Positions 10,329 through 32,213 of a stretch of DNA of 64,000 nt are shown piece after piece (positions within the stretch are counted from its first letter, which is position 1; the number at the start of each line of letters is the position of its first letter). A program made the position numbers and the translations under genes. This DNA comes from Pyropia haitanensis. Lineage: Eukaryota > Rhodophyta > Bangiophyceae > Bangiales > Bangiaceae. The stretch lies in NCBI GenBank assembly GCA_008729055.1, contig SDUX01000008.1:3993756-4057755 (forward strand), given 5' to 3'. The notes below the pieces were generated by a model. The model had not been told where the DNA came from and made no database searches. It saw only the letters and a list, made by a program, of their open reading frames with translations.

Positions 10329-11880
10329 GCCGCCGCCGCGGGCGCCGCGTCGGCCCAAAAGTCCACCCACAGCGCCCAGCGGTGCCCCCCCCAGGGCCGC
10401 GCGGGCGTGCGGACGCGGCGGCGCCCCCCTCCCACCACCCCCGCCAGCACCGCGGTAAACGTCAGCGCCGCGGCGGAGCGGCCGCGGAACCGCATCGACC
10501 GGTACGCGGCGAGCGGGAAGCGCAGCCGGGGGGCGCGGCCGCTCGCGGCGGCGGCGACGATGAGGGGCGGGTCAAACGTGGCGCCCGCGGCGTTGGGGGG
10601 GGGGGGGGGTCCACCGGGGGGGGGGGGACGAGGGGGGGACCGCCGTGCCGCCCGCCCCGCCTTGCGCGGCCGCCGTGCCCCCATTGGGGATCGTGGCCGC
10701 GGCGGCGGCGGCGGCGGCGGCGGCGGCCGCCGCCTCTGCGGCGGCCTCTGCGTCTGCGGCGGCGGCGGCCGCCGCGTCGGCCGCGGCGGCGTCGGCGGCC
10801 ACCCCCAGCGCTTCCGCGTGGAGCCGCGCCTCGGCGCGGCGGACGAGCGCCTCGAGCAGCCGCCGCGGGAACGCGGCGGCCACCTCTGGCGGCACCCCCC
10901 CCCCCGCCCCCCCCCCCCCCCCAGCGCGGCCGCCGCGCGCACCAGCGCGTCGTCTGGCAGCGTCGGCAGGCGCACCAGCGCGAGCACCCGCGCCGCGTCG
11001 GCGGGCGCCCGGCGGGTGGCGGTGGCCCAGCGCAGCGCGGCGGCGAGGACCACCTCCTCGGACGGGACGGCCAGGTCGTTGAGGCCGAGCGCCGCCTCGA
11101 CGACGCCCGCCGGCGCGGCGGCCCAGTCGGCCGACGCGGCGACGGCGGCAAACTGGCGGGTGAGCACCCCGCGGCACGCGGCGGCGAGGCCCGCCAGGCG
11201 GTAGCCGCGCGCGAGGGCGGCGAGCCGCAGCACGCAGTCGGGGCGGGCGGCGGCGGCGACGTAGGCGGCGGCCGCGGCGGTGGCCTCGGTAAAGGCGTAG
11301 GTGGCGGCGGCGTGGAGGACGGCGAGGGCGTTGGTGGGGCCGAGGGCGGTCATGGGCTGGCCATAGGTGTAGTCGAGGCAGAGGGCAACGGCGGCCGCGT
11401 CGACGCCGACGAGGGGGACCTCCGTCACCGCGCCACGGACGACCGCGGGCGGGTGGCCGGGCGGGAGCTTGGGCGCTCTCGCCGCCGCCGCCGTCGCCGC
11501 GCCTGCGGGCACGGCGGCGGCGGCGGCGGTGGTGGTGGTGCCCACCCCGGGGGTGGCCCCAGCGCCGTCTGCCGCGGCGGCGGCGGCGGCGGCGGCGGCC
11601 GCGTCGCCGCCAATGGCGGCGGCGAGCAGCGCGGCGAGGAGCGGCGACGCGGCGGCGAGGACGACCCGGTGCGCCGGCAGGGCGGCGGCGCCGACGGTGA
11701 GCACCGCGTCGGCGAGCGGCGCGAGCCGCGGCTCACGGAGGCGGCCGAGGGTGGCGGCGCCGCCCAGGCGGAGGCGGACGGGCGCGCCCAGGGGGGGGGG
11801 GGGGGGGGGAAGGCGCCGCCGCCCCGGCTGCCGTTGCCGCCGCCGCCGCCGCCGCCGGTCATGGATAAGGTGGTGGCCAT
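9517..11880 (-). CDS. BTB-BACK protein with C-terminal MATH-like domain; frame breaks at homopolymers
   Basis: The start MATTLSMTGG (ATG at 11880) leads through a Gly/Pro run into a BTB/POZ domain (ADAVLTVGAAALPAHRVVL, then VTEVPLVGVDAAAVALCLDYTYG). A BACK-type helical region follows (DCVLRLAALARGYRLAGL, DWAAAPAGVVEAALGLNDL, PPEVAAAFPRRLLEALVRR). The C-terminal part (RFPLAAYRSMRFRGR, HRWALWVDFW, DSLAVYLCCLPEL, then FTSAGQAVGFRCVL) resembles a MATH/TRAF-like beta sandwich interrupted by Gly/Pro/Ala linkers. It probably ends WCADDDE at 9517. The conserved segments lie in different frames, switching at runs near 11791-11809, 10895-10922, 10595-10627, 9838-9890 and 9557-9650. BTB-MATH proteins are typically CUL3 substrate adaptors (family knowledge). 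Confidence 0.75.
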
Positions 11881-12454
11881 CGGCGGCCGGGAAGAGGGGC
11901 GGGTGGAAAGGGAGGGGCGAGAGAGGGGTGAGCCGTAACGGTGTGGGGGGAAATGGATGAATGGGGAGGTGGGGAGGCGGGGAAGGCAAGAGAGGGGCGA
12001 GGGGAAGTGGTGTTGGGGGGGATGAATGAATGGGGAGGTGGAGCAGGCGGGGGGGGGGGGGTGCCCGTCGCGCCACGATGACCGGGGGGCGGGTGCCCGC
12101 ACAGGGGATGGATCCGCGGTGGGCACCCGAGCGGGCGATCCCGCCACGCGCACCGTACCCCCGTGGTCGTGGCGGGGGCGGCGGCGGCACGGGCCAATGC
12201 CCCGCCCACGCTCGTGCGGCGGTGCGGGAGGGAGCACAAGCACGAGGGCGGGGGAGGGGGACGACGGCCGCCGCGGCGGTGGCGGCGGTGGCGGCAGCGG
12301 TGGCGACAGCGGTGGCGGCGCCCGGGTAGCAGCGGCAGTGGCGTGGCAGCGGCAGGGCGCCCCCCAAAAACGGCAACGCCGGGGGCATCTGCTGGGGGGG
12401 GGTTTGTTGGCTGCGGCGGGGCGCGTCGGCGGCCGCCGCCGGGACCGCGCCCCT

Positions 12455-12485
<31 letters not shown>

Positions 12486-13541
12486 AACGCCGCGTCCCGC
12501 GGCGGTCGGGCCGGCCGACGCGCCGGCCCAAAGGAGCAACGGCGCTGCTTTTTTAGAGGCGGGGGGGGGCGCGCCGTGGTTGACAGCCGCGCCGCGGGAG
12601 TGGCGGCGGCGGCGGGCCGCCGTACGGATGCCGGGGGGCACCCGCGCCGCCCCACACCCCACCTCCCCCCCGCCGGCACGGGCCGGTACGTAGCCACCGT
12701 GGCGGCCACGGCGGCGGCGGCGGGGATGGCCACACCCCGCGGCGGGGCCCCGCCGCGCCGCGGCCGCTTGGGAGAGGCGGCCGACCCGCGCCGGCCGTCG
12801 GTGGCGCGCGGCCGACCGTGGCACACGCGCGGCCCGCCGCGGCCCGAATCGGAAGAATCCCGACGCACCCCCCGCCGGAACGGTCGTCGCGGCGGGGGGG
12901 CGGGCGGCGTGCCCGGCGGACGTGGCGCACGACGAGGAGGTGGCGCGGCGTGCCGCGGGCGGCGGTGGCGGCGGCGGAGGCGGGAGGGGAGAGGGCGCAG
13001 GGGGGGGCCGCCGACGACGGTGGCTCGCCGCCCGCGGGCACCACCGCTGGCCGGGGCGAGGCCGTCGGCGTCGCGGGGGGTCCCCGCCGACGGCGGCCCC
13101 CCCGCCCCGCTGGCGACGGGGCGGTCGCCGCCGCGGCGGGCGTCGCCCGTCTGGGGCAACCGGACCCTTTGCTCTCTCGCCGTCTGGACAACCGCCCCGG
13201 CTCGCTCGGTAGCCGGCCGTTGCCGACATCCACACGGGGAACCCCCCTCGACTGGCGGCGGTGGGACGCGCGGGCGAGCGCACGCGCCATAAAAAAAAAA
13301 AAAAAAAAAAAAAAAGGGGCTCAGAGTTGCCTACCCCCCACGTCCGTCGTGACCCGGCTGGGCCTGCTGCTGTCTACACCTACCCCAACCACCCCAACCG
13401 TGGCGGCACGCAACGGCGGCGCCGTCGTCTATGCGCCGCCCCCTCCCCTACTCCCGCCTCCCCGCCTTCCCCCCCCCCGTTCCCCGCCTCGTTCCGCCCC
13501 ACCCCCCCCCCCCCACCACAAGCCGTGCGTGTGGCAGCCGT
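11881..13541. other. Intergenic GC-rich region with a poly(A) tract
   Basis: Lies upstream of the BTB gene and downstream of Cpn60. It contains C runs near 12451-12483, repeated GGCGGC stretches and an uninterrupted A tract of about 25 bases at 13291-13315. Open frames run through it but no ordered domain is visible. Confidence 0.4.
13291..13315 (+). repeat. Poly(A) homopolymer
   Basis: A run of about 25 A residues directly after CGCCAT, in otherwise about 75% GC sequence. It is poly(T) with respect to the leftward-transcribed Cpn60 gene, about 230 bp beyond its stop. Its origin is unknown. Confidence 0.9.
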
Positions 13542-23571
<10,030 letters not shown>

Positions 23572-24822
23572 ATGAAGGTCATGCGGCCACGCCGCCCGCC
23601 CCTGCCGCACCCCATGGGGTGCCTGCATGGCGGCGGCTGCCGCCCCCGCGGTGTCTTTACCGCGGCGCTGCTCCTACTCGGTGCCGCCTGCCTGTGCAGC
23701 ACCGCAAGCGGCGGCGGGCCGCCAGTGGCTGGTCCCGCGCGAGCACGGGTGGAAGTGCTCCCGGCCACCGCCCGCGTGGCGGGCGTGCGCCTGCGCAAGG
23801 ACGTGCCGCGGCTGGCCCCCCCCGCGGCCTACTACATGATGGTCCTCGAGGTGGTGCGCCCGTCGAGCGGCATCGTCACCGTCGCGCTCGACGAGCACAT
23901 CCGGCAGGAGACGGCCGCCTGGTTTGCCGCCCGCGACGTCCGGCTCGTCCACATGTTTGCCGAGCACATCCGCTCTCTCGCCACCGTCCACGCTCACCGC
24001 ACCGTCACGTACGTGCTGGCGCTCAGCGCCAACCCGTCTGTGTCGACGCTCCTCGGCTACAGCGAGTTTTGCGGATACAATCTGGCGCCCGGGGCGGTGT
24101 CGGGCATGGCGGCGGGCGTGCGGCGGCGGCCGAATATGGGCACGGAGGTGGCCATCTCGGCGGTGTCGTCGATCAAGGCCGCGTCGGAGCTGCAAGCCGG
24201 CGGCACCTTTGACGAGGGCGGCAACTTTACGCCCAACCGCCGCCGCCGCGGCGGCGGCGGCGGCGGCTTTAGCAACTCCGCCCTCATCGCGACGGTGTGT
24301 GGGGTGCTGGGCGTGCTGACCGTCGTCGGCCTCAGCCTGATGCTCTACTTTCGAATGCGCGGCACCGCCGCGGCGCGCTACTCGGTCTTTACCTGGCGGG
24401 GGGGGTCTGGGGCGGGCGGCAGCGACCGGCACAGCAGCCGTGCCAGCCGCTCATCCCTCCGGTCGTCGGCCGCCAGCACTGGCGCCGGGCGGAGCGAGCA
24501 CGAATGGTTCCCGAGCGGCAAGCGCCGGCGGTCGGCGCCCAGCTTTTCCGCGTCGGCGCCGGCGCCGCCAGAGGGGCGGGGCGCGTCCCCGGCCGCGCCG
24601 CCTGCAGAGGACAGCAGCTGGGAGGGTGGCAAGGGGGGGGGGAAGGGGGCCAAGGGGAGAAAGGCGGAGACCTGGGACAGGGGGGACCTCGACGACACCC
24701 TCCGCGTGTCGGTCGCGTCGTCGTCGTCGTTTAACGACTCGGCGCCGGGGTCGATGGCGACGCCCGTTACGCCGCCGCCACGGGCGGCGACGATGCCACC
24801 CGTGCAGACCCGCGCTCCTTGA
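23572..24822 (+). CDS. Type I single-pass membrane protein, unknown family
   Basis: A 416-residue ORF. A basic N-terminus followed by GVFTAALLLLGAACLCSTASG is a typical signal peptide. The luminal/extracellular part (about 45-215) is a folded-looking domain with PAAYYMMVLEVVRPSSG, DEHIRQETAAWFAARDV and LLGYSEFCGYN. After a Gly/Arg linker comes one membrane helix, ALIATVCGVLGVLTVVGLSL, then a roughly 165-residue Ser/Ala/Lys-rich tail with RHSSRASRSSLRSS and KGRKAETWDRGDLDDT, suited to phosphorylation. No homologous family is recognised. The start is the first of three in-frame Mets (23572, 23581, 23614), any of which keeps the signal peptide. It is the only intact-looking gene in the gene-poor middle of the window. 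Confidence 0.75.
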   Translation: MKVMRPRRPPLPHPMGCLHGGGCRPRGVFTAALLLLGAACLCSTASGGGPPVAGPARARVEVLPATARVAGVRLRKDVPRLAPPAAYYMMVLEVVRPSSGIVTVALDEHIRQETAAWFAARDVRLVHMFAEHIRSLATVHAHRTVTYVLALSANPSVSTLLGYSEFCGYNLAPGAVSGMAAGVRRRPNMGTEVAISAVSSIKAASELQAGGTFDEGGNFTPNRRRRGGGGGGFSNSALIATVCGVLGVLTVVGLSLMLYFRMRGTAAARYSVFTWRGGSGAGGSDRHSSRASRSSLRSSAASTGAGRSEHEWFPSGKRRRSAPSFSASAPAPPEGRGASPAAPPAEDSSWEGGKGGGKGAKGRKAETWDRGDLDDTLRVSVASSSSFNDSAPGSMATPVTPPPRAATMPPVQTRAP

Positions 24823-25117
24823 GGAGCTTCTCTGTGCTGCTGTGTTGCTCTTGTAAGAGGAGGGGGGGTTAAGCCTCTATTTTCGAAGCTCTCACCCAGG
24901 TGCCAACGGTACACGCCCCATCACTTTCTCTAAGCGTTGCATGCATGTCCATGAAGGGGTTGCCATCGGTGGTGGCAAACAGCAGTGTTGTATCTAAACG
25001 TTATGCTTTACCCGAGTGTTGCCACTCCAAAGAGTCGCAGTTAGAAGAACACAACAATTGAGCACCGTCCGCCCACACGCCCCACTGGGCGGCCGCCAGC
25101 GCCGTTCTGTCCCAAGC

Positions 25118-25123
25118 AATAAA
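25118..25123 (+). terminator. Candidate polyadenylation hexamer AATAAA
   Basis: A canonical AATAAA lies 296 bp beyond the stop of the single-pass membrane protein gene. Such hexamers are rare by chance in this GC-rich DNA. Whether this alga uses AATAAA is not known from the window. Confidence 0.3.
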
Positions 25124-25286
25124 ACACGTCCCTACGTCTTTCGTCTTGGGGTTCACTTGCGGCGACGGCAGCAGCGACGGCAGCGGCAGTGATGGCGGAA
25201 GTGCCTCTTGCCGGCAACTACGACGCACATGCCGGCGAGAGTCTTCCTTGCTCTACCGGGACGCGGCTCTTGACAACTGGCCGAGT

Positions 25287-25384
25287 TTAGCCAGCCGGGG
25301 CGGCGTCGGTCGTCTCGGGCACCACCAGCTCCTGCCCGTCCTCGTCACCATCCCCGCGACGCATATTCGATGACTTGTAGAGAG
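25287..25384 (-). pseudogene. C-terminal motif copy A (…VVPETTDAAPAG-stop)
   Basis: The frame reading LYKSSNMRR, an Asp/Glu/Gly stretch, then ELVVPETTDAAPAG and TAA closely parallels three other - strand sites in the window (29680-29765, 32371-32436, 32214-32258). The shared acidic stretch and terminal motif before a stop suggest the 3' end of members of one gene family. No upstream homologous coding body is evident here, so it is listed as a fragment. Confidence 0.4.
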
Positions 25385-27049
25385 CGCTTGAGCTATGTAA
25401 GGGAGTGTGGGTGAGCAGCCGTCACACTTGTAGGACGGCAAGAGGGTATAGAAGGAAGACCTTTCTTGGAGGGGTGCAGATGACGGGGGGGGATGGGCGA
25501 CAGGGGCGGCTTTGGAACAGAGTGTCCTTGAGGTTCTGCTGGCGGATGAAGGCAAAAGGCGTCGGTATGCTTGCAACTTGGTGACGCTGGTAAGTGAAGC
25601 GACCGTGAGTGCTGCAGAAGCAAAGTGAGAGACGCATATATAGCCGCTGCGCGCAGTCCCCGACGGTCCAGACACAACCCTCTGGGCGCTCATTGCCCTC
25701 CGCCACAGTCTGCTCGCGCGCGCCGCAGCCACGGACAGAGGCACTCACTCCCGAGGACAGCACACATCTCAAACAGCTTATGCGTCGTCGTCACCGTCGG
25801 ACTAAGCCAGAAAAAAACAGCCGACGGTGACATGGAAAGCCAGCGGGGATGCAAGACGAGGCGAGCTGTGCCCCACGGACGCCCAGTAGGGCCTGCCAAA
25901 GACGCCTGCCCAATTCCCCACTCCCTCCCCCCCCCCCCCACCCCGTGGCTGACGGACAACGCCGTGGTAGGCGTGGACAAGCGCTGGATCCCAGCAGAGT
26001 GTGTACCTCCTCCCCCCGCCCTTCTCCTCCTACCGCTGAACACAGAGCCTGACGCATAGACGCGATAGATGCAGCAGGGAGAGCAGGGCGGTGCACAACG
26101 TCGGGGGCACTCCTCCTCCGCTGCCGCCCCCACCGTTGCCGCGTCGGTCCCGTCCCCAGCCAGGCGCCGCCCTCCCAGACCCAACGGAGCGGATCACTGG
26201 CGGCCTCGACCGGGCGGCGTTCCCACAGCACGGACGCCAACGTCAGTGCTGTGACGCGAGGGTTGAAGCGCGTGACGGGAGACCTTGAACAGGTGGGGCG
26301 GCAGTCGGGGGCGGGGGGGGAGGAGGGGTGGGCGGGAGGGGGACCTGACCCACAGCGAAGTGGAGGGAAGCACGCCGCGCGGACGGGTTCGCCGTCTGGC
26401 GGTGCGGCGTCCTTGGAACACGTTTGCCCATAGGCGGGACGCCGACACGGAAGCAGGAACCCTGGCTCGGTACCAGCAGCAGCCGCCCGCGCCCCGCCCC
26501 CAGCAGCGATACCGCCACGTCGGGCAAGCAAGCGCCGCCGCCGCAGCGTGGCCGCCCATGCCCTGATGGGACCGCCAGGTGGCCAGACGAGGAGAACCAC
26601 GGCCCACCCCACACCCACCAGCCGCTCGAGGGACCGCCCACGCTGGGCCAGCCGACGCCAGGCCCCTGCTATGATGGCAGCGACGGGAGCGACGGCGGGA
26701 CAGTGACGCTACGAGTGGGCGGCACGGCAGCAAGTCCCGCGCTGGACCACCGCGGGGTACACGAGCGGACGCCATGGACAGCTGACAGTTGCGGTGAATA
26801 GACGGCATCGGCGCTCGTGTCGTCCAATGAGCGCACGCCCATCGTGTGGCAACGGGGGGGCTGTTGTAGTCCGTGCTGGGCCGCCCGCGTGCGCTCCGCG
26901 CCCACGCCCGCAGGCCTGCACCCGCCCACGCTCGTTGACCGCCGCCGCTCTCTCTGATGGCCGCCACCGCGCCACGGCGGTGACGCCATTGTTCGGCGCC
27001 CTGTTGGCCACCGCGGGGGCCATCCGCCCTGGCGCCTCGCCTCTGGCCC

Positions 27050-27156
27050 CGGCCACCGCCGCCACCGCCGCCACCGCCGCCGCCGCCGCTGCCGCCGTCG
27101 CTGCCGCTGCCGCTGCCGCCGCCGCTGCTGCTGCCGCCGCCGCTGCCGCTGCCGCT

Positions 27157-27206
<50 letters not shown>

Positions 27207-27215
27207 TGCCGCCAG
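27050..27215. repeat. GCC/GCT trinucleotide repeat tract
   Basis: About 165 bp of near-continuous GCC and GCT triplets with a few ACC interruptions. It reads as poly-Ala, poly-Pro or poly-Arg depending on frame. No evidence that it is translated. Confidence 0.7.
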
Positions 27216-28154
27216 CCGCGCCGCCCGCCTGCTGACTTGTCTAGCGGCCGCGGCCGCCGCCGTCCGACCGCGCCTGGCGGCGTGCTCCCAGCCGCCCTGT
27301 CCACCTCCCGCGGCGCCCTGACCTGTGCGTGCTCCGGGGTGGGCAATGGTGGCGCCGCCTGGGCGGCGGCGGCGCTCGCACCGACGGACGGGTGGCAGAG
27401 TGGGGTGGCTCCCCCGGACGGACGGGCGGGCGGCGCCTGGGCCGGCGCTCGTGGCGACCGCGACCGCCTTGGGTGCCTGGCGGGGGAGTGGGGGGGGGGG
27501 AGGCGGCAGTGGAGCGCCTGTCGGCGCTAGCGCGGGGAGGAGAGGGGACGACCAGTCCGCCTGGGCTCGACGCCTGTCGGGGCTGCTGCCGCTTTGCAGT
27601 GGGGACCGCCGCCGGCGGCTGCCTTCCCCCCCCCCCCGCAACCGCGGTGACCCCCGACGGCTCCACGGTTGCGGGCGTACGCCGTTGCACGAGCTGATGA
27701 CTTTGCGCTGGCGGCGGTGCTACTGCGGCCGTCCATCGCTCTTCGCGCACGTGTCGCCGCACGTAGCGTCTCCCCTGGTGGTGTGGCGCGACATCTGCGC
27801 TCGCCGCTCACGGCGCGCCGCCCGGGTTTGGGTCGGCGTGGCTAGCGCCGCCGTGCACACCCTTCCGCTTCCATTGCGGGTGGCCACCCGCAGGCGCATC
27901 CCGCGACGGGGCGCCCCGCTGCCGGTACGGACCCCGCCATTGGTGGTACGCGCCGTGAGGGCTGGGGGTCAACCTTGCTGGCGGCCGCCTACGTGGGTGA
28001 CAATGGCGGTGGCCGTCGCCGCCGCCGCGGTCGCCGGTCCGGACGGTGGGGGCGGCGGCGATGCGACCGCCGCTTCCACCGCCACCGCCGACTTACCCCC
28101 TCCGCCCCTCCCTCACCAATGGCACCCTTCACCCATGGCAGGTCCGGCGTCGCC

Positions 28155-29306
28155 CCCACTCGCCAACTCACCGTCACGCTGGGCCCGTCTTGGGCGGGCG
28201 AGACCTCCCTCCTCGATCTCCTCGCCAGCCTTTTGCCGTACGGCCCCACAGGCGGTACCATGACCTTTGGCGGCGCCGCCCGCGGCCGGCGCCGGCGCTG
28301 ACGGGTCGCCTATGGCATGCAAACCGACAATTTCTCGCCGCGCCTGACTGTCACCGAGACGCTGCGATGGATGGCGTGCCTGCGTATACCTGTCGCGACG
28401 CGGATGGAACGGCAGGCGCAAGTGGCGGGTGTGCTGTTGCAGTTGCGACTGGGGGGGTGTGCGGGCGCCCTGGTGGGGACCGGGGTGGTGGTGATGGGGG
28501 TGTCGGGGCAGGTGCGCAAGCGCTGTGTCGCGAATGAGCTGCTGACGAACCTTTCGACGTACGTGTTTTTTGGGGGGGGGCAGGGGGGAGACGTGTTGAG
28601 CGCGTGTCGGCGTGGAGGCGACGCGAGGGGGGAAGGGAGGCGGGCTGGAGACGGGGGCGGGGGTGGAGCATCCCGGCGTCCACTGGCGGTGGTGTAGGCC
28701 ACGCGGTGGGGGGGGGGGGGCGGTGAGCGCGCTGGCGACTGCGGGCGTGCCTGCATTCCCCCATTCCCCCTCTTGGAGGCGTTTTGTGACGTCGGATGCC
28801 GATGTTTTTCTCTGTCTTCCTTCCCCCCCACCATACCCTCTACCACAGAACCCACCCGCGGCGTTGACTAGGCCACCCCCCTCTCCGTCGTGCGGCTGCT
28901 CGGCGCCCTCGCCGACAATAGCGCACCATCATCACTACCCTCCACCTGCTCTCCTTTCAGGTGCTCGCCCTCTTTGACAACGTCCTGCTCCTGTCCACCG
29001 GGCGCGTCGTATACTCTGGGCCCACGGGGGGGGGCGCTGCCGCATTTTGCGTCGCTCGGCCTGCCGTGCCCGCCGCGGCACAACCCGTGCGACTATTTTG
29101 TGCAGCTGGTTATCAACGTCGTGGCGGACGGGTCGCAGCCGGTGACATGGCGACCAGAGGTGGCGTGGGCGGAGCGGGAGGCCGTGGGGATGGGCGCGTC
29201 GGCGGTGGTGGCGGCGGTGGCGGCCGCCACCGCTGCCAATGCGGCTGCTGCTGCGGGCGCTGCGTCGCCGTCTGACGCGGTGCCACCGAAGGGGTGCTGG
29301 TCGTGA
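28155..29306 (+). pseudogene. Decayed ABCG (half-size) transporter, nucleotide-binding domain
   Basis: The frame around 28160-28290 reads LTVTLGPSWAGETSLLDLLA, an ABCG Walker A in which the conserved Gly and the catalytic Lys are replaced (Trp, Glu). A TGA at 28299 interrupts the frame. It resumes RVAYGMQTDNFSPRLTVTET, matching the ABCG Q-loop region, then VSGQVRKRCVANELLTN, a damaged ABC signature. The Walker B/D-loop expected next is not found. After a CTCCTTTCAG acceptor at 28960 the frame continues LFDNVLLLSTGRVVYSGP. A frameshift in a G run near 29027-29034 leads to LPHFASLGLPCPPRHNPCDYF. No membrane domain follows. Nonsense codon, frameshift and lost ATP residues together argue for a pseudogene. 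Confidence 0.75.
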
Positions 29307-29679
29307 CGACCGTTGCCGCTCGCATAGGACAAACAGTCTCCAGTGGGCCGCGAATGGAACAGGGGCGCGTACTATACAAGAATCAGAGACAAATGACCAC
29401 ACCAGACCCCCAAAACAATACAAGCTCGCTGTAGAAATGAAACAGCCGGAGCCCCCCTGTCCGGGAGGGGGGCTCGTAGCGAAGCTCTCACGAGCCACAC
29501 TTTCCTTTCAGAATTGGCTTGTCGACACCAACCAGCCGACGCGCCCCGTACGTCGTCCACCTTGACAGCCTTTGAAACGTCCGCTGCTCGAGAGTACACA
29601 GCAGGCAATGATGACAGCGGCAGCCGGTCTCAGCCGGGACGCCTGCGCGCCGCGGCCAAAGCGCTCACATGGTACATTG

Positions 29680-29765
29680 CTACCCAGCCTTGGCGGCGTC
29701 GGTTGTCTCGGCCTTAGTCTGCTGTTCCTCGGGGTCATCTGCGCGATACATCTTTGACGACGAGA
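29680..29765 (-). pseudogene. C-terminal motif copy B (…ETTDAAKAG-stop)
   Basis: Reads LSSSKMYRADDPEEQQ, then TKAETTDAAKAG and TAG. It aligns with copy A residue for residue in several places: SSxM, the acidic stretch, and ETTDAA-x-AG-stop. Same strand as A, 4.4 kb away. Confidence 0.4.
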
Positions 29766-32213
29766 GGGGCCTTGACTCGGTGGCAGGAAAGGGTATGGGT
29801 GGCCACCTTACGCGCACAAGGGCGACAGGGAGTGGGGGGAGAGAAACAATGGCGACAGCAGAGGGGGAATATTCAGGGGGGAGGGAGATGAAGGGGAGGC
29901 CACGGTGCAGAGATCTATCGACGTGCGCGAAGGGGTCGAGAGTCAATGGCGCACACGTCTGCCGTCTGGCTACGAAGAAAACACAGGACAAGCCACCGGT
30001 GAGCGCGGTGGAATGAGAGGGGGCTCGTTTATGTGGTCAGTGCGCACCCCCTCTCAAGCCCCAGGAACATGCCTTTGGAGGTATGTCGCCCACCCACGCG
30101 CGAGGCACGTCGCACCCGCTCGGAGCTTGCGCAGGGCCTAGCACGCGAGCACAATGCGTCCCGCAGGCACGATGCTCGGCAAAGTCCAACAAGCGCCCAC
30201 CAGGTTGGGCGATAGCTCATGGGGAACGGAGTCAACCCCGCTCGACGAAAGGCCGAGCAACTTCCCCAGACCTTGTAAACCCTGACAGTGGGGGGGACGA
30301 GCTGAGCACACCGCTCAACCCTGTACAAAGACCAAAGAATGCATGACAAGGTGAACGGTGAGCGGGGTTCAGACTAGCGGACAACACGCCACGAGCCCAC
30401 CGCTCGGTCCGCGGAAGGTCGCTGCCACCGCCCCCGTCCAGGTCAGTCCTCACAGACACTTCATAGGGGGGGGGGTGGGTCTACGTCATCGATCACGCAA
30501 CCTGGTCCCCCCCTGCCCTCACCGCATCAAGACGATGCATACGCGGCAGGGGCGGCGCAGTGAACTCGTTGAGCCCCCGAGCAGGATGTTGTTCCCCCCA
30601 CCCCCCTCGTCAAAAGTCAAGCACAGCCACACAAGCCGAGCAGGAGCTGAACTACCGCATGTTCGGCTACCACATGCGTCTGGGGTGAGACGACCAGTAC
30701 AAGGAACACTCCACCACACACACACAAGGTTCACGGTCAGGCTGTCCCTAACGGGACAAGACAAGATCACAAACGTCAGGCGCCCCATGCGATGTAAGGG
30801 CATGCGGTTAACGCCCCGCATCACGGGTTGCTGCGGAAAGCGGGGAGCATCGTTGCAACTGGAGGTGCTGGCGTGTCCACAGGTCGCACACCGCAGCCAG
30901 CCAGTCGAGGAAGAGAAGAAGCGGGGACTTAGCGGCCGTCCACCCAGCACGGATTTCCTTGACAAGGAGGGGCGGACGTGGAAGCGGCGGCTGCATTCTC
31001 TCACCAATAGGGCGGTGCCCACCATGGGCTGGAGAGCATCGCAAGCGAACCACAACGGACCAGGTGGCTTCGGAGGCTCCGCTTGGACGGCCACGGTGCG
31101 CCAACGCGGCACAAGACGAGCCAAAGACATACGTGGAATTCCCTCCGGAGCATGGATGCTTGCCAACAGATCTCCTGCTGGCTTTGGACCAGCACGTGGG
31201 TGCCACCTGGCCACTTCCATGACGTGGTAGGAATCCAGGCATTGGCGACCAAAGAGTAATTGGTTAGTGAGCATTGTATTTACACATCTGTTGTTGCCGT
31301 CCTGTCGTGGCACTGGTTGAACAGAAAGCGCAGACCTTCGGGCAGGGCGTTGACCTAGTCACTCGAAATCGTCATCACCGTGCGTCCTCTCACAGACACA
31401 CATGATCTGACCGTACGGGGGGAGCGCAAGACAGCGATGACTCTGTGAACAGTGTTCGTGGCCCTGGTGTTTCTTTTCAGACTTGTCACCATCAAGAAAG
31501 AAGAGCTGTCCCAAACGCCCTGCCACCCACCGCCAGTTCTCCCTCCACCTCTGTCCCGACCTTGTCCATGAGCTGCTCATGTGCTCGATCCTCTTTCCAC
31601 GCTGCGACGTGACGAGAGGGAACTGTTGGTGCTCTGCCTGTTTTCACTGATGGTGTGGTCATTCTGCGTGACACGGCCGCTTTCCATTCCTCTGCCGTGA
31701 GCAATGGACTCAAGGGAGCAAGGTCCGCCTCTTGCGTCTTGTACCCGACACGCGTAATTCAAAACATGTGGCGTATGCGACACCACCAACCTTCAGTCGG
31801 CGCTATCCACTGAAAAGAACACTACTTCCACACAAGTGAGAGAAAAATGACGGAGTCCCTCTGAGTACACCTGCGCGCAAGGGTCGGTCGCGTCGGTCGC
31901 GGGGGAGCCGCCCGCAGTGACGGCCACCTTGCAATAGATGAGGAGGATGCCGCCGCCACCTACCCTTAACCATCGCCAGGACCGTCACCACACTTTCGCC
32001 GACCCACCGGCCGCCGACGCGGCCGTGAGTGCCACATGCTTCCACAGCGCAGTCGTCGCCTCAACGCTGTTGGTAGTCCATCTGCCAGACAGCAACCACA
32101 CAGACACCGACCTCGCTTCCCCGACGCAGGTCAACCGTGACGCACAGCCCCCAGGAGAGGCTCGAAATTCACGCCTCATGTGTAAAGCCCCATCTCCATG
32201 CCGCACCCTAAAT

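Larger units (their letters stand above)
24823..28154. other. Gene-poor region with decayed fragments
   Basis: No intact gene is recognised. It contains one copy of a recurrent C-terminal coding motif (25287-25384, - strand) and a long GCC/GCT repeat near 27050-27215 that encodes poly-Ala in every usable frame. Long open frames here follow from the GC bias. Confidence 0.4.

Noticed and set aside
13291..13315. Poly(A) tract as the tail of a retroposed gene
   Set aside because: No coding remnant or target duplication was found beside it in the + orientation.
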